Below, piece by piece: positions 44,994 to 56,350 of a stretch of 64,000 nucleotides of DNA (the first letter of the stretch is position 1; every line of letters begins with the position of its first letter). Source of the stretch: Laccaria trichodermophora (Eukaryota > Basidiomycota > Agaricomycetes > Agaricales > Hydnangiaceae); contig JACTVC010000037.1 in assembly GCA_018417955.1 (NCBI GenBank), forward strand, positions 310,001 through 374,000, in the 5' to 3' direction. The translations under genes were made by a program, and so were the position numbers. Below the pieces are notes generated by a model, which made no database searches, was not told the DNA's origin, and saw only the letters and a program-made list of their open reading frames with translations.

Positions 44994-46053
44994 ATGCACT
45001 CCTTCAAAACCACACTCCTTTCTGCCTTGCTCCTCCTCTGCTTAGGCACTCACGTGCACGCGCTCGACACCTCTTCCCACTGTGGTGACTATCCCTTTCG
45101 CCATTTCTCTCATCCGTATATTTATTCATTGAAACACTCCCACAGGCGAGTGGGACAGCGTCACTGCAGGCCAGTACTCCCTGTGTCTCGACCAGTGGGG
45201 TAAATCAGACGCCAGCTCTGGATCAAGCTGCGCTGCCATTACGTCCTTCAACGGAACCACCATCGCGTGGAAGAACCCCTGGAAATGGGCTGGTGGTAGT
45301 GGTACTAACGTCAAGAGTTATACGAATATGCAACTCAACGAGGGGTTGAATAAGGGGCTTGAAAATATTTCCAGCATTCCTGTGAGTTTTGTTTTCAAAT
45401 GACCGTTCTATTGCGAATGTTTAATTCGAATTCGCTGTAGACTAATTGGAAGTGGTCGCAAAGCACGTCGGGAAGCGTGGTTGCGGATGTCGCTTATGAT
45501 CTTTTCACTTCAACGACTCCAGGAGGGAACAATCATAACGAAATTATGATCTGGCTCGCGAATTTCAGTGCAGGTCCTATATCCTTCTCGTACAACGCCT
45601 ATGGAAAAGCAGTGGCCTTTGCGAAAAGTATCCCCCTCGCCGGATATACCTGGTATGCCCAAGACACTCGTGATTCTCCTTGCATTTTCTGAGGACCTCT
45701 CCTGCCAGGGACCTGCATGTTGGGTCGAACGGCTATAACAATGTGTATTCGTTCCTTCCGTCCAACGGCACCATTATTACGAAGTTCAGTGGTGATCTCA
45801 ACGTCTTTATCAAGGTTAACGATCTCAGAACTCCCTACTCTTGAAAGATACTGATTCATTTTTGTGATAGCATCTGACGGGCACTGGGAGTATTAGCTCT
45901 TCAGAGTACCTAACAACACTTCAGGCAGGCACTGAAGCATTCTCCGGGACAGCTACTTTCAGAACGTGCGTCTGTCCATGTTTTCTTTCTCCCAATCGAT
46001 CTTGCTCAAAGGGCCAATACATTAGATCTGCGTATAGCGTCGTCGTCAACTGA
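44994..46053 (+). CDS. GH12 endoglucanase/xyloglucanase
   Basis: Secreted retaining glycoside hydrolase of family 12, cutting beta-1,4-glucan or xyloglucan outside the cell. Start 44994 with signal peptide [20 protein letters not shown]. Intron 45085-45145 joins HCG to [20 protein letters not shown]. Then [60 protein letters not shown] (nucleophile Glu in NEIMIWL), [28 protein letters not shown] and [19 protein letters not shown] (acid/base Glu in AGTEAF). A last intron leads to SAYSVVVN and TGA 46051-46053. No carbohydrate-binding module. All expected blocks are present at the usual length of about 240-250 residues, so it should be active. Confidence 0.92.
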
Positions 46054-46624
46054 GAAGTTGCGAACTTTCTTAACTGTCTATGTCGTACTTAGCACCGGTA
46101 CGAGAATTTAAAGCTATATCCAAGGGTTATCTTAACAAACTCATTGGCGTCAAAGATTGCGATATAACGAGAATATTTATAACCTTGTTAAGGCCCGAGT
46201 TGGTCACTTGGTAGTTAGATGGAATTTTGTGTTTGGGTAGTTGTTACCATACAAGCGACATAGTGCAGATTGTGGGAGCTCCCATATGTAGAGTAGATTC
46301 AAGGGGTTTGGGTCCGAGGCAGGTCTTGGACTCTTGCTCTGCATCGGAAGCGATGTTAGTATTCTACGGTTTCCCTTTTAAGTAGCCTGGAGTGGCAGGT
46401 TATAAATTTCCTGTTTACGGATCCGAAGCACTAAAGATAGCTGAAATCGGATACGAAGAGAATTTGAGGTCGTTGTTGGCAAGAAATTTGAAAAAATTTA
46501 ATTTCGATGTTGGAATAATGAGACGATGCATATCAAGTTCAAAGGAAACAATTCCTTGCTTTCACCTTGAACAGTGGACAATCGGGAACTTGAGCAAATT
46601 CATTGACAGATTGTTCGACGAACA

Positions 46625-46814
46625 AATAATTTTTGCTTATTGTTTGAACTGAAGACAGATATTGTGAACAAATCCTTCAGTTAAATTGAAATAAAGGATC
46701 TGTCCTCAGTATCTGTCAGATACACAAACAATAAGCAAAATTGATTCATTCGTCCTGGGATATGTCCTGCACTTCGCTCAGGTGCCCGATACATCCTTGT
46801 TTCAGGTGTTTGTA
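46625..46814. repeat. Remnant related to the 63 kb inverted-repeat element
   Basis: TTTTTGCTTATTGTTTG (about 46630) and CAAACAATAAGCAAAATT (about 46725) are inverted. The following 70 bp, ending CCTTGTTTCAGGTG at 46813-46814, resembles the right end of the element at 63052-63583 (CCTTGTTTAAGGTG) with a matching GCACTTCGCTCAGGTGCCCGAT block. No matching left end is seen. Confidence 0.55.
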
Positions 46815-47449
46815 GTAATGCTTCAAACAAATCTTATGCATGTGTATCTCGACTTCCGCTAATTTCTTTGCTTAGCGAGTGAGGTATTCATCGCGGTATA
46901 CCCCAATCCGGAACTCACCATAATCTTTTTTTGATGTAAACTAGACTCATACGAAAGGCTCACAATATGTCTATCGCGTGTTGTTGATGGCTCGTTCCAA
47001 TGTACCTGAATAAATTCTCGTACTACAATGGTTTTTTTCTCCCCTTCAAAAAATGTCCAACATAGTACATTCACGAACCCACATATTCTCGTTCCCTGAA
47101 TAAATAAATCAAGTAATATGGACTCAATTTCGCCAAGTAAAGCTAAGAAACTAGGCCAAGCCCTCTTACGTTGTCAGCCCCATAACTGCACAACTGAGAA
47201 GATCTTGGCGACATATTGCGATATATCGGCGCGTTAAGTTTCAATATAGAATTAAGCGCTGTTGGTGTCTTTTAAGGTTGAGGCTCTATCAAGGCTCAGT
47301 ATCCCGAGGGGCCTTGCGAAGGCAATTGAATCATCCTAAGGACCATTATCAGGCTATATGGTACCGTCGAAATGTCAGATAGTCAGTTGTAATGGTGATG
47401 CTCATCACAGATACAAAACGAGATGAAAAGTAGCCCAATGGCCCCCCTT

Positions 47450-47605
47450 GAAGTGATATCAACACATATGGTCACTGGTCAGGACACGGAGGCAGTGCGT
47501 CGTTTGGCGTCCGTTCGAGCGCCTAAGGAATTTAAACATGGTCCGCCATCAAGCCGTCAATATTTCAATAGTGACATTGGCTGTGTTTGTGACTGCCAAG
47601 GCGAT
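47450..47605 (+). repeat. Dispersed repeat, copy 2
   Basis: Same orientation as 36115-36265; the two share several exact blocks of 8-13 bp over about 150 bp. Confidence 0.75.
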
Positions 47606-47760
47606 GCACCACCAGTCGACTCTTTCATGAAAACCAGAGGTTGGTGGCAGTGAACGCAGTGCTTCCCAACCACAAGAAGGTATGTACTGATGGAATGATC
47701 ACTTTCTGAGTCCACGCTAACGATTATTATCAGAGAACAACTCCACAATCTTCATTCGGC

Positions 47761-49253
47761 ATGTCACTCGAAATGCAGCCGCCCAGCTCAGATCCTATCC
47801 CTCTCGACATCGTTTCAGAAATCCTCGACCACGTCGATTACAAAACCTTGAAAACCTGCGCATTTCTCTCGGCATCTATCCTCCCTCTCTGCCACGATCG
47901 CCTTTTTCAAAAAATCGATCTGGCCCACATTACTACAATCAGATCATACCTCAAGCTTTATGTGGTCCTTCACCAGCGCCCGAAGATCTCCCAATACGTG
48001 AAATCTCTTCACATTCACATTGGCAATATTCACGGTTACCTGGGCTTTCCATGTGACGACCCTATTTTGTTCAATACGTTTTCTGCTGCGACAAATCTTG
48101 AACACCTTTTCATCAATATTTCCACCCTTGAAGCTTACCAATGGCATTCTCATGCCACAGTGGCTCTACTTTCTAGCCTTCTCTCATTGCCTGGGGTTAC
48201 GTCCGTCACATTTTCGGGATGGCATGGTGGAACACAAAGTCCACACATTCCGATTTCTCTCCTCGAAGTTCCCGTATCTCTGACGAACCTTACCTTGGAA
48301 AGACTTGAATTGTGGGGATGTTTGCACACCAACGAAGGCCATTTGAGGGGGAAGCCCGTTAGACCGTCTGCTATCTCCATCATCAGGTGTAACAATTTCA
48401 CTTTAAAGCAGCTCTTTCAGTTATCGACAGACCCACACTCGCCGTTGGACCTTTCATCTCTGAAGAAGATGACTGTTTCTCCGGAGTCAAACTCCCACTA
48501 TGACGATAAAATTACTGAGGATTTTTTTCGCCACGTCTTTTATTCTCTTGAACATCTCACTTGGAAGGTATCTTATTGTATGTTTTCCTCCATTCGTTTG
48601 ATGGAGACTTTGAAATGACTAGTAACTCTATAGGGTCTGGCACAAACTCTGGATATCTTGAACATGTTGACAGCCGTCATCTTATCCACCTTCGGGAGTT
48701 TAATATTGGGACTTCGTTCGCTCAGCATCCTGCCATGACGAAGGATTTGGTTTCTGCACTTTCCATGTTCATCAGGAATATCCCAGAAACAACCCTATTC
48801 GAAAAGTTCAGTTGGTATCACCACGTCAATGATTCATGGGATCGTGTAGATGAGCTCAAAAACTGGGCTCTTGATGAGTGGAAAGAGATGAGTAGAATTC
48901 TCTCCCTTCCAAGGATGGAGCACGTGAAAATGAACGTAGAGATCAATTTTTCGTACATGGATAGGAACACTGTGCTGGAGTTCGAAGGGAAGGTACGCGA
49001 CCTCCTTTCATCTGAAGGTCGCCTACCACATCAGATTACATTGAATGCTTCCACAAATTCCCGCTCGTATTCCCTTTCCCTCCTTACAATTAGTAATGCA
49101 GACCAGCAAACAGAAAACGGGTCGATGGAAGGACAAGCTCAGATGGAAAGGGGAACAGTAGGGGAACAAACGAGGGTTAAGTGGTCCGTCACTAAACGGC
49201 TCAAGCGATTTTTTCTCTCTTCCTCTCTTTTCGGAAAGAGAGGTCCTAGGTAG
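47761..49253 (+). CDS. F-box-like protein
   Basis: Probable substrate adaptor for SCF ubiquitin ligases. The N-terminus holds an F-box-like segment (IPLDIVSEILDHVDYKTLKT, then CAFLSASILPLCHDRLFQKI), followed by a leucine-rich, repeat-like body (VKSLHIHIGNIHGYLGF, NLEHLFINISTLEAYQ, SLTNLTLERLELWGC). One intron with a consensus donor (GTATGT, about 48577-48635) joins LTWKVSYW to SGTNSGYLEHVDSRHLIHLR. It ends in a basic tail (VKWSVTKRLKRFFLSSSLFG) and stop at 49251-49253. About 475 residues. Target unknown; such genes are highly expanded in Agaricomycetes. Confidence 0.78.
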
Positions 49254-51443
49254 ACTTCAAAAATCCTACAATCCTCGAAATTAGACGATTTATGAATCTG
49301 ATTGTCCTAGCGCAGAAAATGAGTCAAGGATTCTCTCTGGGACGTGTTTATTGACCGTGGTTCTCAATGTTCATGATCGCTAGTTCAGTCAATGCACTCG
49401 GTTATCTTCGTCTTTCGGTAAAGGGCCTGAAATTATAATTTTTGGATGGGGAAACAGAAAGTCAAAGCAGTTTCCGCACCTGTTCTCAAGATGTAGGGGG
49501 ACATGGGCGGCGTATGACCCTCGAGGCTAACAACATTCGTCGAGTTTCCCACCATTGTAAAAACCTGAGGCTTGAGGTTCAAATGAAAAGATTGCAGAAA
49601 TGGTATTTCACCTGGCAGTGGTCGCCGTGCCATCGCAAAACTTTAGTCACGATCGCCCAGATACCTATCTCAGGCATAGATGTATTTAATTCTGGCGACC
49701 TGACGAAGCACCTCTAAATTTTCTCGAGAGCTAATAGTGATACCAAGTTTGACGAAGACCTAAGAATCCACTTTGAGCTGCAGCAATTTACAAAACCAAG
49801 ACTCCCCTTTGTTCAACAACAATCTGGAAAGGACTTCGTGCCAATTGCGACGTGCAGACACTGCTTGGACAGAGGTGCCAGTAGTCAAGTTATCATTGAG
49901 TTTTTCGTTGATATTCCGAACCTGCTTTAGAAAAGTAACGGTACGCTTTTACGATGTCTCAATCCCTGGACGCTTGGTGAGCCATTGATGATTGAAGAGG
50001 CAAAGCGAAAAGAGATGCCGATGATTTGTGCCAGCAGATGTGGCTGCATGTTTGGTTCTTCAAGCAAATCCAAACAGACAGTTTTTCTGATCCGCAATTC
50101 ACCAACAATCCAGTCGATCTGAGACTCGAGTTCAAACTGCGTTCTTTTCCTTCTGTACTCTGGGACTTGAAAAAATCAGGCGCAATCTCAATTTAAATCT
50201 ATGCAAAATTACGGGGAACATCCAGAGAAGCAGAAGGTTGCACGCCGAATGTAGGAGCTTGCGTCTCCGACAGCACCAACCAAGCACCAACCAAATGCTC
50301 AGGCGTAGTCGCCGTGGACAGAGATTTTGACAAGCGGAGTGTTAACACCGTTGAGACGCAAGGTATATCAGCGAGTACACCATCCACGATGTGGAGACGA
50401 TTTAGGCCGTTCCTGAAACTCACCCGTCGTAATCCAGGTATTCCATCGACTGCTCAATCACCTCATCACACAGCTCTGTCACCATTCCGCACTGTTACAC
50501 ACCATCACATGAACCCACACAGCTGTTGAATCGCATTTGACCCCAGTCCTCTCCAACCAACCCATGAATCAGATAACCAAAAGATCAAGATGAGTATGTC
50601 TTTTGACGCCATGCAAAAGAAAACACGGCATTCAAACTCATTCCACGGTAGTGCATTTGCCACCACAGTACGAGTTGGGAAACACGGTTCCCGTGCCATC
50701 CTTCATGCAGGACAACAGGGTCTATGTTTTTCTGGTCATTGTCATCCGAGCTACAAGCACCTTTTCTGAGTTATAGGAGGACATTTCTGCTTCTCTCTTG
50801 GTCGTCGAAGTCATAATCCCAACGGCTCCGCGACGTAGACCAGTGCGGATCAAGAATGTGCGCTTTCGACACTTCGTCTGCTGCCCTGTTAGCTTGCCAT
50901 GTCAAGCTCGTCATTTGGAATCGACGAGGAGGCTGAGGTACTGACGTCATCACAAATCCGAATCATCGTTTCGAATATCATGCAGAATATTCACCACAGC
51001 CGTTCTGGCCATTGGACGTTGAACCTGATTCGCTAGCCAGCGTCTCATAATCGCAGGTCATTTTGGAAAGTCTGTCCCTGAAACACCTGCCCTATTCCGT
51101 CGAGGAACAACAGCTTTGAGAATAGAAATGTCGCCATGATGGCTCCCCTTCCGTTCTCCGGAATTCGGATCACATAACGCTTATTTTCCATTGTCCACAG
51201 CCAAGGCGGGAAGTGGCCACACTCCGTGGCCCCGATGTGGCTGCTTCAACAAAGTCACGTTACCAACTTGCATGGCCATCAATATAAATTCAACCAATCT
51301 CTTCCGCCAATTTGTGGCATCTTTCCTTCATCCATCTCATTCCCCGCGCAGTGCGCCCCTGGTCTCTCTACCCCGCCTCCCCAGATTTTGCTACGCGCAT
51401 TGATTCGATTCTAATTTGACGCGCTTTTGAGTCATGGCAGGCG
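49254..51443. other. Gene-poor region
   Basis: Only short frames without recognisable similarity. A small duplicated word (CACCAACCAAGCACCAACCAA) occurs at about 50273-50293. Presumably the upstream region of the C2H2 gene plus relic sequence. Confidence 0.45.
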
Positions 51444-53441
51444 ATGGCTTGGTGGAGAGACCACGCAGAGGACATCCTAACGCGGCTCCAAGGTACCGAC
51501 TTTTCTTCAGAATCCTGTCTCCTCTCACATCTTTCCTTCAGCGCAGCAGATGCAAGGAGTCGGACCGACGAGGCGCCAAACTTTTGGAAACTCTTTTCCT
51601 TGGATCAGGAGTCAGTGCGCTTTATGTCCCGTGAAATGCCACTCACCGTCATCAATAGTATAACCGGAATAACGGATGGCAATTTTTCGGAGGGACAAGC
51701 CGTTGCAGGAACAACGGTCAACAGTACAACCCACTCCTTCCCGGGCGCGGACAATGCTATTTTCACTCCCCATCACTCGTTACATATTTATGATTTCAAT
51801 GCATCGGAAACCTCACCCTCTCAACCAAGTGCTTGCACTGAAGATTTCCCCACCGTCGTGCAACAGGAGGCGTCCTCGTCCGAAGACCAATACATTTTCA
51901 TCGACGAGGAGCCGCCCTCGCCACACGAGGGTGAAACTGACAGTGACAGCCTTGCTACCTCGCTCGACTTCCCCCAGTACATCACCTTCAACCCATTCTT
52001 TGATGACCCGATTACCCCCCCTACCGTCAAAACTCCGGAAGCTCTGCCGACCCGTCGTCGTGTGCCTTTGACGCCAACGCAACCATCGGAATCACCTCAG
52101 TATAGGAACGAAGCCTCAAACCTCCAGCGAGAGGAGCTTTACTGCCCATCTCCAGGCGCTGTTCTTTTCACCAATTATACACAAACCTATGGCTCGAATA
52201 TCCATGGCTCGCCCGAGTCTCCACCACTCATGCCACCTAATGTTCCGAGGTTTCAGGTTTCACCGCCCTCTTCCAGCTTTACGTTCAGTATGGCGCGTGG
52301 TGGAGGTCCTGTGACCTACTCCAACTCACGACCTGTGGAAGACCACGACTCGTTCCTACTCCCTGCGTCCACGTTCGAGTCCACTAATCAGGCCGCGTAC
52401 GACGACTCATTCCCACTCCCCGCGTCCATGTCCGAGTCCACTAATCAGGCCGCGGACCACGAATCGCTCCCACTCACTGCGTCCACGTTCGAGTCCACTA
52501 ATCAAGCCGCGTACCACGACTCGTTCCCACTCCCCGCATCCACGTCCCAGTCCACTAATCAGGCCGGGTATCACGAATCATTTCCATTCCCTGCGTCCAG
52601 GTCCGAGTCCACCAATCAAGCCGCGTACCACAACTCGTTCCCACTCCCCGCGTCCACGTCCCAGTCCACTAACCAGGCCGCGTACCACGACTTTCCAGCG
52701 GTTCCCGTATTCATGCCCGCACCAGGCGGAGGCCATGTGGAGTACCTAGATTCGTTCCCACAGCCCGCGTCCACGTCGACAAATGAAGCGACGCGATACG
52801 ACGTCGAACAAGACATCTTACCGGTCCCACAACCCATCATGCCTTACAGTGTGTTAAATGTTCACACCATACCCCCTTCCTCTGCATTCACCTTCCGAAT
52901 GGCGCCTGACGGAAGCTCCGTAATGCCAAACTCCAATCCAGGTCTGCCCCCCCAACCCACATGGAGTCGACGAGAAACCCGTGACGACCTCGAAAAATAT
53001 AATAACGCTCTGTTCGGTCAAACATGGTCCCCACAAATTCTTTGCCGCTGGGGAGGCCAATGTTTCGAGATGCTTGAACATTCGGAGGAGGCGATTCAGG
53101 AACACATCAGAAGCCAGCACAACGTTAACCTCAAAGGCAATCATAGCTTGCTTTGCCTGTGGGATGGGACATGCAAAGCACGAGTGCAAGGCGTATCGGC
53201 AAGCGAGATGGCTCGCCACATCGACACCACAGATGGTCATCCCATGTCGCTTGTTGCATCTGACTTTACGGGTTGGGCGAGGCGTGTAAACGCGTGCACA
53301 TTGTGTTCGAAGGCATTTCCCCGCTCAGATTCGCTCGGTAGGCATTTGAAGGCGAATCATGGTGTGTACCCTGAGGTAAAGAAGCCCAAGAAACGGACGC
53401 TTGCTGGCAAGCCTCGAAAGACTCATCGTAGAACCGCCTGA
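51444..53441 (+). CDS. C2H2 zinc-finger protein with 19-residue tandem repeats
   Basis: Single-exon 665-residue frame (MAWWRDHAEDILTRLQGTDF). The N-terminal two thirds are disordered, rich in Ser/Pro/Thr, with an acidic patch. Residues about 301-414 are six tandem copies of a 19-residue unit such as HDSFPLPASTSQSTNQAAY. The C-terminal third has three Cys/His segments: ILCRWGGQCFEMLEHSEEAI then EHIRSQHN, LLCLWDGTCKARVQGVSASE then ARHIDTTDGH, and a classical finger CTLCSKAFPRSDSLGRHLKA then NH. A basic tail follows (KKPKKRTLAGKPRKTHRRTA), probably a nuclear localisation signal. Likely a transcription factor. The start could be downstream of an unseen exon, but the frame is complete as given. 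Confidence 0.85.
   Translation: MAWWRDHAEDILTRLQGTDFSSESCLLSHLSFSAADARSRTDEAPNFWKLFSLDQESVRFMSREMPLTVINSITGITDGNFSEGQAVAGTTVNSTTHSFPGADNAIFTPHHSLHIYDFNASETSPSQPSACTEDFPTVVQQEASSSEDQYIFIDEEPPSPHEGETDSDSLATSLDFPQYITFNPFFDDPITPPTVKTPEALPTRRRVPLTPTQPSESPQYRNEASNLQREELYCPSPGAVLFTNYTQTYGSNIHGSPESPPLMPPNVPRFQVSPPSSSFTFSMARGGGPVTYSNSRPVEDHDSFLLPASTFESTNQAAYDDSFPLPASMSESTNQAADHESLPLTASTFESTNQAAYHDSFPLPASTSQSTNQAGYHESFPFPASRSESTNQAAYHNSFPLPASTSQSTNQAAYHDFPAVPVFMPAPGGGHVEYLDSFPQPASTSTNEATRYDVEQDILPVPQPIMPYSVLNVHTIPPSSAFTFRMAPDGSSVMPNSNPGLPPQPTWSRRETRDDLEKYNNALFGQTWSPQILCRWGGQCFEMLEHSEEAIQEHIRSQHNVNLKGNHSLLCLWDGTCKARVQGVSASEMARHIDTTDGHPMSLVASDFTGWARRVNACTLCSKAFPRSDSLGRHLKANHGVYPEVKKPKKRTLAGKPRKTHRRTA
52344..52685 (+). 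repeat. 57-bp coding minisatellite, six units
   Basis: Six in-frame 57-bp units, 342 bp, encoding H-(D/E/N)-S-(F/L)-x-x-x-A-S-x-x-(E/Q)-STNQA-(A/G)-(Y/D). Unit length is a multiple of three, so copy-number change would not break the frame. Confidence 0.9.
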
Positions 53442-54554
53442 GTTCGATGCTCACCCACACCCTACACGTCTATTATTACTAAGGTAAGTTTTGTCTAATT
53501 ATTGTATGATATCGCCAGCATCACCGCTACCACCGTCATTATATCTACGCATCATTCATCCTGTAGCCATTATTACAGATCACTGTCATTTATACCAATC
53601 ACTGGCATCTATACCAATCACCGTCATTATGTAGAATCCTTGTTACTATAACATCGAATTATTCTCATTATCGGTCAATCTTTTTTGAATCACGTTCAGG
53701 TTGAAACTCATCATCAAGATTCAAGGTAGCGGCCAGTGGATGCGCCCTTGTCGCTTCAATGCTGACCATTTGGAATTGATTTTTACTTGGAAAGGGCCTC
53801 TCTTTTGCACATTCGCAGAGGAGGGAATTGATCCCCGGTGTCCATTTCTAGCTGACTTTTGAGTCAAAGCACTTGAGTCTTGAGCTCTTTATTGCCGCGA
53901 TGGTCAGTCAGAGCTTCGATATCGTAACCGCCAAAACTCTTCAGACCCGGCGTCTGAAATTAACGTACATACCTGCTAGACTGCCGTCCATGAAGCAAAA
54001 ATTGACCCCGGCGTCGAGAAATAAGCCCAATATCTTTAAATTTCTCGCAAACGCAAGTAGGCGAATATCCCTCAGGACAGGATCAGGAGCCTCTAGAATG
54101 AAAAATGCTTCGACTTGAAAGTGTTCATGATTCATACGCGTACTCTTACATGTGGTCTATTTTTACCCAACATAAGCCTTCTGTCTTTCTTTTCGTTCTT
54201 GACACTGTTCCAGGCTTCCTGATTTCCTATTTTTACCCTCAAGGACGATTGCTTGTGATTCACAAAATGTATATAAAGGTGTCCTTCTACCTTACGATAT
54301 TCTTCAATTCCGCCCCCGTTGCGTGCATGCCTTATCACTTCAGCTACATTCTGCGTTGTCCTTTTGCGTTAAACTATCGTTCTTTCGCACTGACTTCCTC
54401 TCCGGAGACGCCTTCATGCGTTTTCCTGCGTGGCTAAAGCAGCTATCCGTGCTTTAAATAAAGCACCCGAGCACCCACGGTAAATGCACTGGATGATCAT
54501 CCGAAATAGTGCACCTCAACTGCCCGTATCCGATCCAACTGATCCGTCTCAACA
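53442..54554. other. Intergenic
   Basis: 3' flank of the C2H2 gene. 53510-53640 has short degenerate repeats of ATCACYGTCATT/TATACCAATCAC. The open frame at 54105-54437 is hydrophobic but unrecognised. Confidence 0.45.
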
Positions 54555-56241
54555 TTACTTGTAAGTAAAGAACGCATCCCAAGCAACGATGCCGACTCAC
54601 ATAAATGCCAAGAACCCTCTCCTCATCAAGCAACACGCCATCGAACGCGTAACGCTCCTTTGACTCCGTAACCACATACGGCAAACAGGACGACACCTCC
54701 TCCGCAAACGCAAATGCAGGATCTATCGTCGTGCTCGACGTGCAGACCATCCTTCGATCCTCCTCTGTCATGTACGCCTTCACACCCTCCATCAGCGCGA
54801 CGCGCACGCTGTGCGGATTGAAATCAAACACATAATACTCTGACGGTGAGCTCGGTGCGTCCTCCATTATCGAGACGCACCGCTGTCCCGAGGTCGTCGT
54901 TATCCATCGCGTAGGGAGTCCATCTGCGGGCAACCACCGCGATATGTTTGGACCCCACTGACTCCATGGCACGGCCGTGGCTGGTGCGGAGTGGAATAGC
55001 TCGAGTAGGGCACTCCGGTGGATGAGAAAGGTGAATGTGTGCCCGAACTGCATCATGGCTAGGTGGTGCTGGATTCCCACTCTTGGCTGTACGCGCATGT
55101 TGAATATGACGATGGCGTCGTTCGCCGAGGGGTGGAATGGGCGTGTGGATGTGTTCCCGCCGGTGGGGTTAGGTTCCCCCCTACAGGAAATATTTGATAT
55201 CATCTCTCCTGGCACGAGCTGTGGAAGGGAGAGGACGCAGCGCGGGGACAGTGGCGCGACGCTGCCTGGCGACGACGGGATCTCCCAAAACTCAAGGGTG
55301 CCGTTCTGGGTGTTTGGAAAGACGACAACGGACTCGGAGAGGAATATTAGGCCTGAGTACGTGTGGTACTGAGCCACCAGCGACTGTTGTTATGGATGAG
55401 ACGAGTGTGCTGAGGATGAAGACTAGAAACCCACCATTTTCAGCCTGCCAGTCTTCCACTCGTATATAAACACTCTGTCGTCCGGTCTCGATGGGTTGTT
55501 GTAATGCGCGAGGACCAGGACGAGGTTCTCGCCGACGATCTCGATCCCAACGGCTGGTCGCTGCTCAAAGCAAGAGGTGGTAACGGAGATTCTGGGTTCT
55601 CGCGCAAGGGGGTGCGGTTCGCCCGTCGAGAACTTGAAGAAAACGAGACATATCTCGTACGTCTCTGGGTTTGATCCACATATCAAAGACCTATCAACTC
55701 ATCAAAAGCCAGGGGGGGGCTCGCGAGTAAAGAAATAAAGGAGAAAAAAGGACGGGCAAAAAACTCACGTCGTGATGACGGCGAGCAAATCATGCTCGTA
55801 CACAGACAAGCCCATGTCGATGATGCGGCGATCGACGCTGATTGTCCTCCAGACGCTCTTCTCCTCTGGTGAGGTGGGAAGTTGGACATAGTGCAGCTCT
55901 AATCGCGCGTAATTCCCGAGAAGATAGATGCCCCCTGTGAGATCATAGATTCCAGAAGGGCTGTGGGCGACCGGGATAGTCAGGGTGAACTTTGGCTCGA
56001 GTATCTTCCACGCCTCGCTGCCCTGTCTGAGCAAGGCAAGTCGTTCCGAGAGGCTCAGTGGGCAATTTGGGTTGTCGTCGGCGCTGGCTGCGTGGAGTGC
56101 GCACTGATACTGGATGATGACTGAGCGCTGGATGATGTCGTAGATTATCTTGCAGGTTAACTGGCATGAAAGGAGATCTGGTGGATTTAGGTGCAAACAT
56201 ATCCGAACGATGAGCTCGGTTGGTAAGTCGAGGATCTCCAT
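54555..56241 (-). CDS. F-box protein
   Basis: SCF-type substrate adaptor. Start 56241, F-box MEILDLPTELIVRICLHLNP then PDLLSCQLTCKIIYDIIQRS. The body resembles a beta-propeller-like C-terminal region common in Agaricomycete F-box proteins: GGIYLLGNYARLELHYVQLP, ICLVFFKFSTGEPHPLAREP, IEIVGENLVLVLAHYNNPSR, VVVFPNTQNGTLEFWEIPSS, AMMQFGHTFTFLIHRSALLE and WGPNISRWLPADGLPTRWIT. Introns lie near 55680-55770 and 55370-55435, and a last one begins just after VLGIY (donor GTGAGTC); the next exon gives an immediate TAA (54555-54557). The exact C-terminus is uncertain by a few residues. Confidence 0.8.
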
Positions 56242-56350
56242 CGGCGTCGTGATGGTTCAGAATGTGTCATGGGACTGAGTAATGAGTGACGGATCGCGCG
56301 TGAACATCTGAGATGATCGGTAACACTACTTTTTATCTAGTTGATAATAT

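Larger units (their letters stand above)
46054..47760. other. Intergenic with repeat fragments
   Basis: Holds the 3' flank of GH12, an inverted-repeat fragment around 46625-46814 and the dispersed repeat at 47450-47605. The open frame at 46392-46652 is not recognised. Confidence 0.5.

Noticed and set aside
44994..46053. Plant-wall-degradation gene cluster around the GH12
   Set aside because: Neighbours are a Zn2Cys6 factor 4.6 kb away and an F-box gene; no other carbohydrate-active enzyme lies nearby, so no cluster is supported.
51676..52071. Long alternative frames within the C2H2 gene
   Set aside because: Shadows of the 665-codon frame caused by its biased composition and tandem repeats.
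53864..54118. Short plus-strand frame after the C2H2 gene
   Set aside because: No start context, no similarity, and it overlaps an equally open opposite frame.
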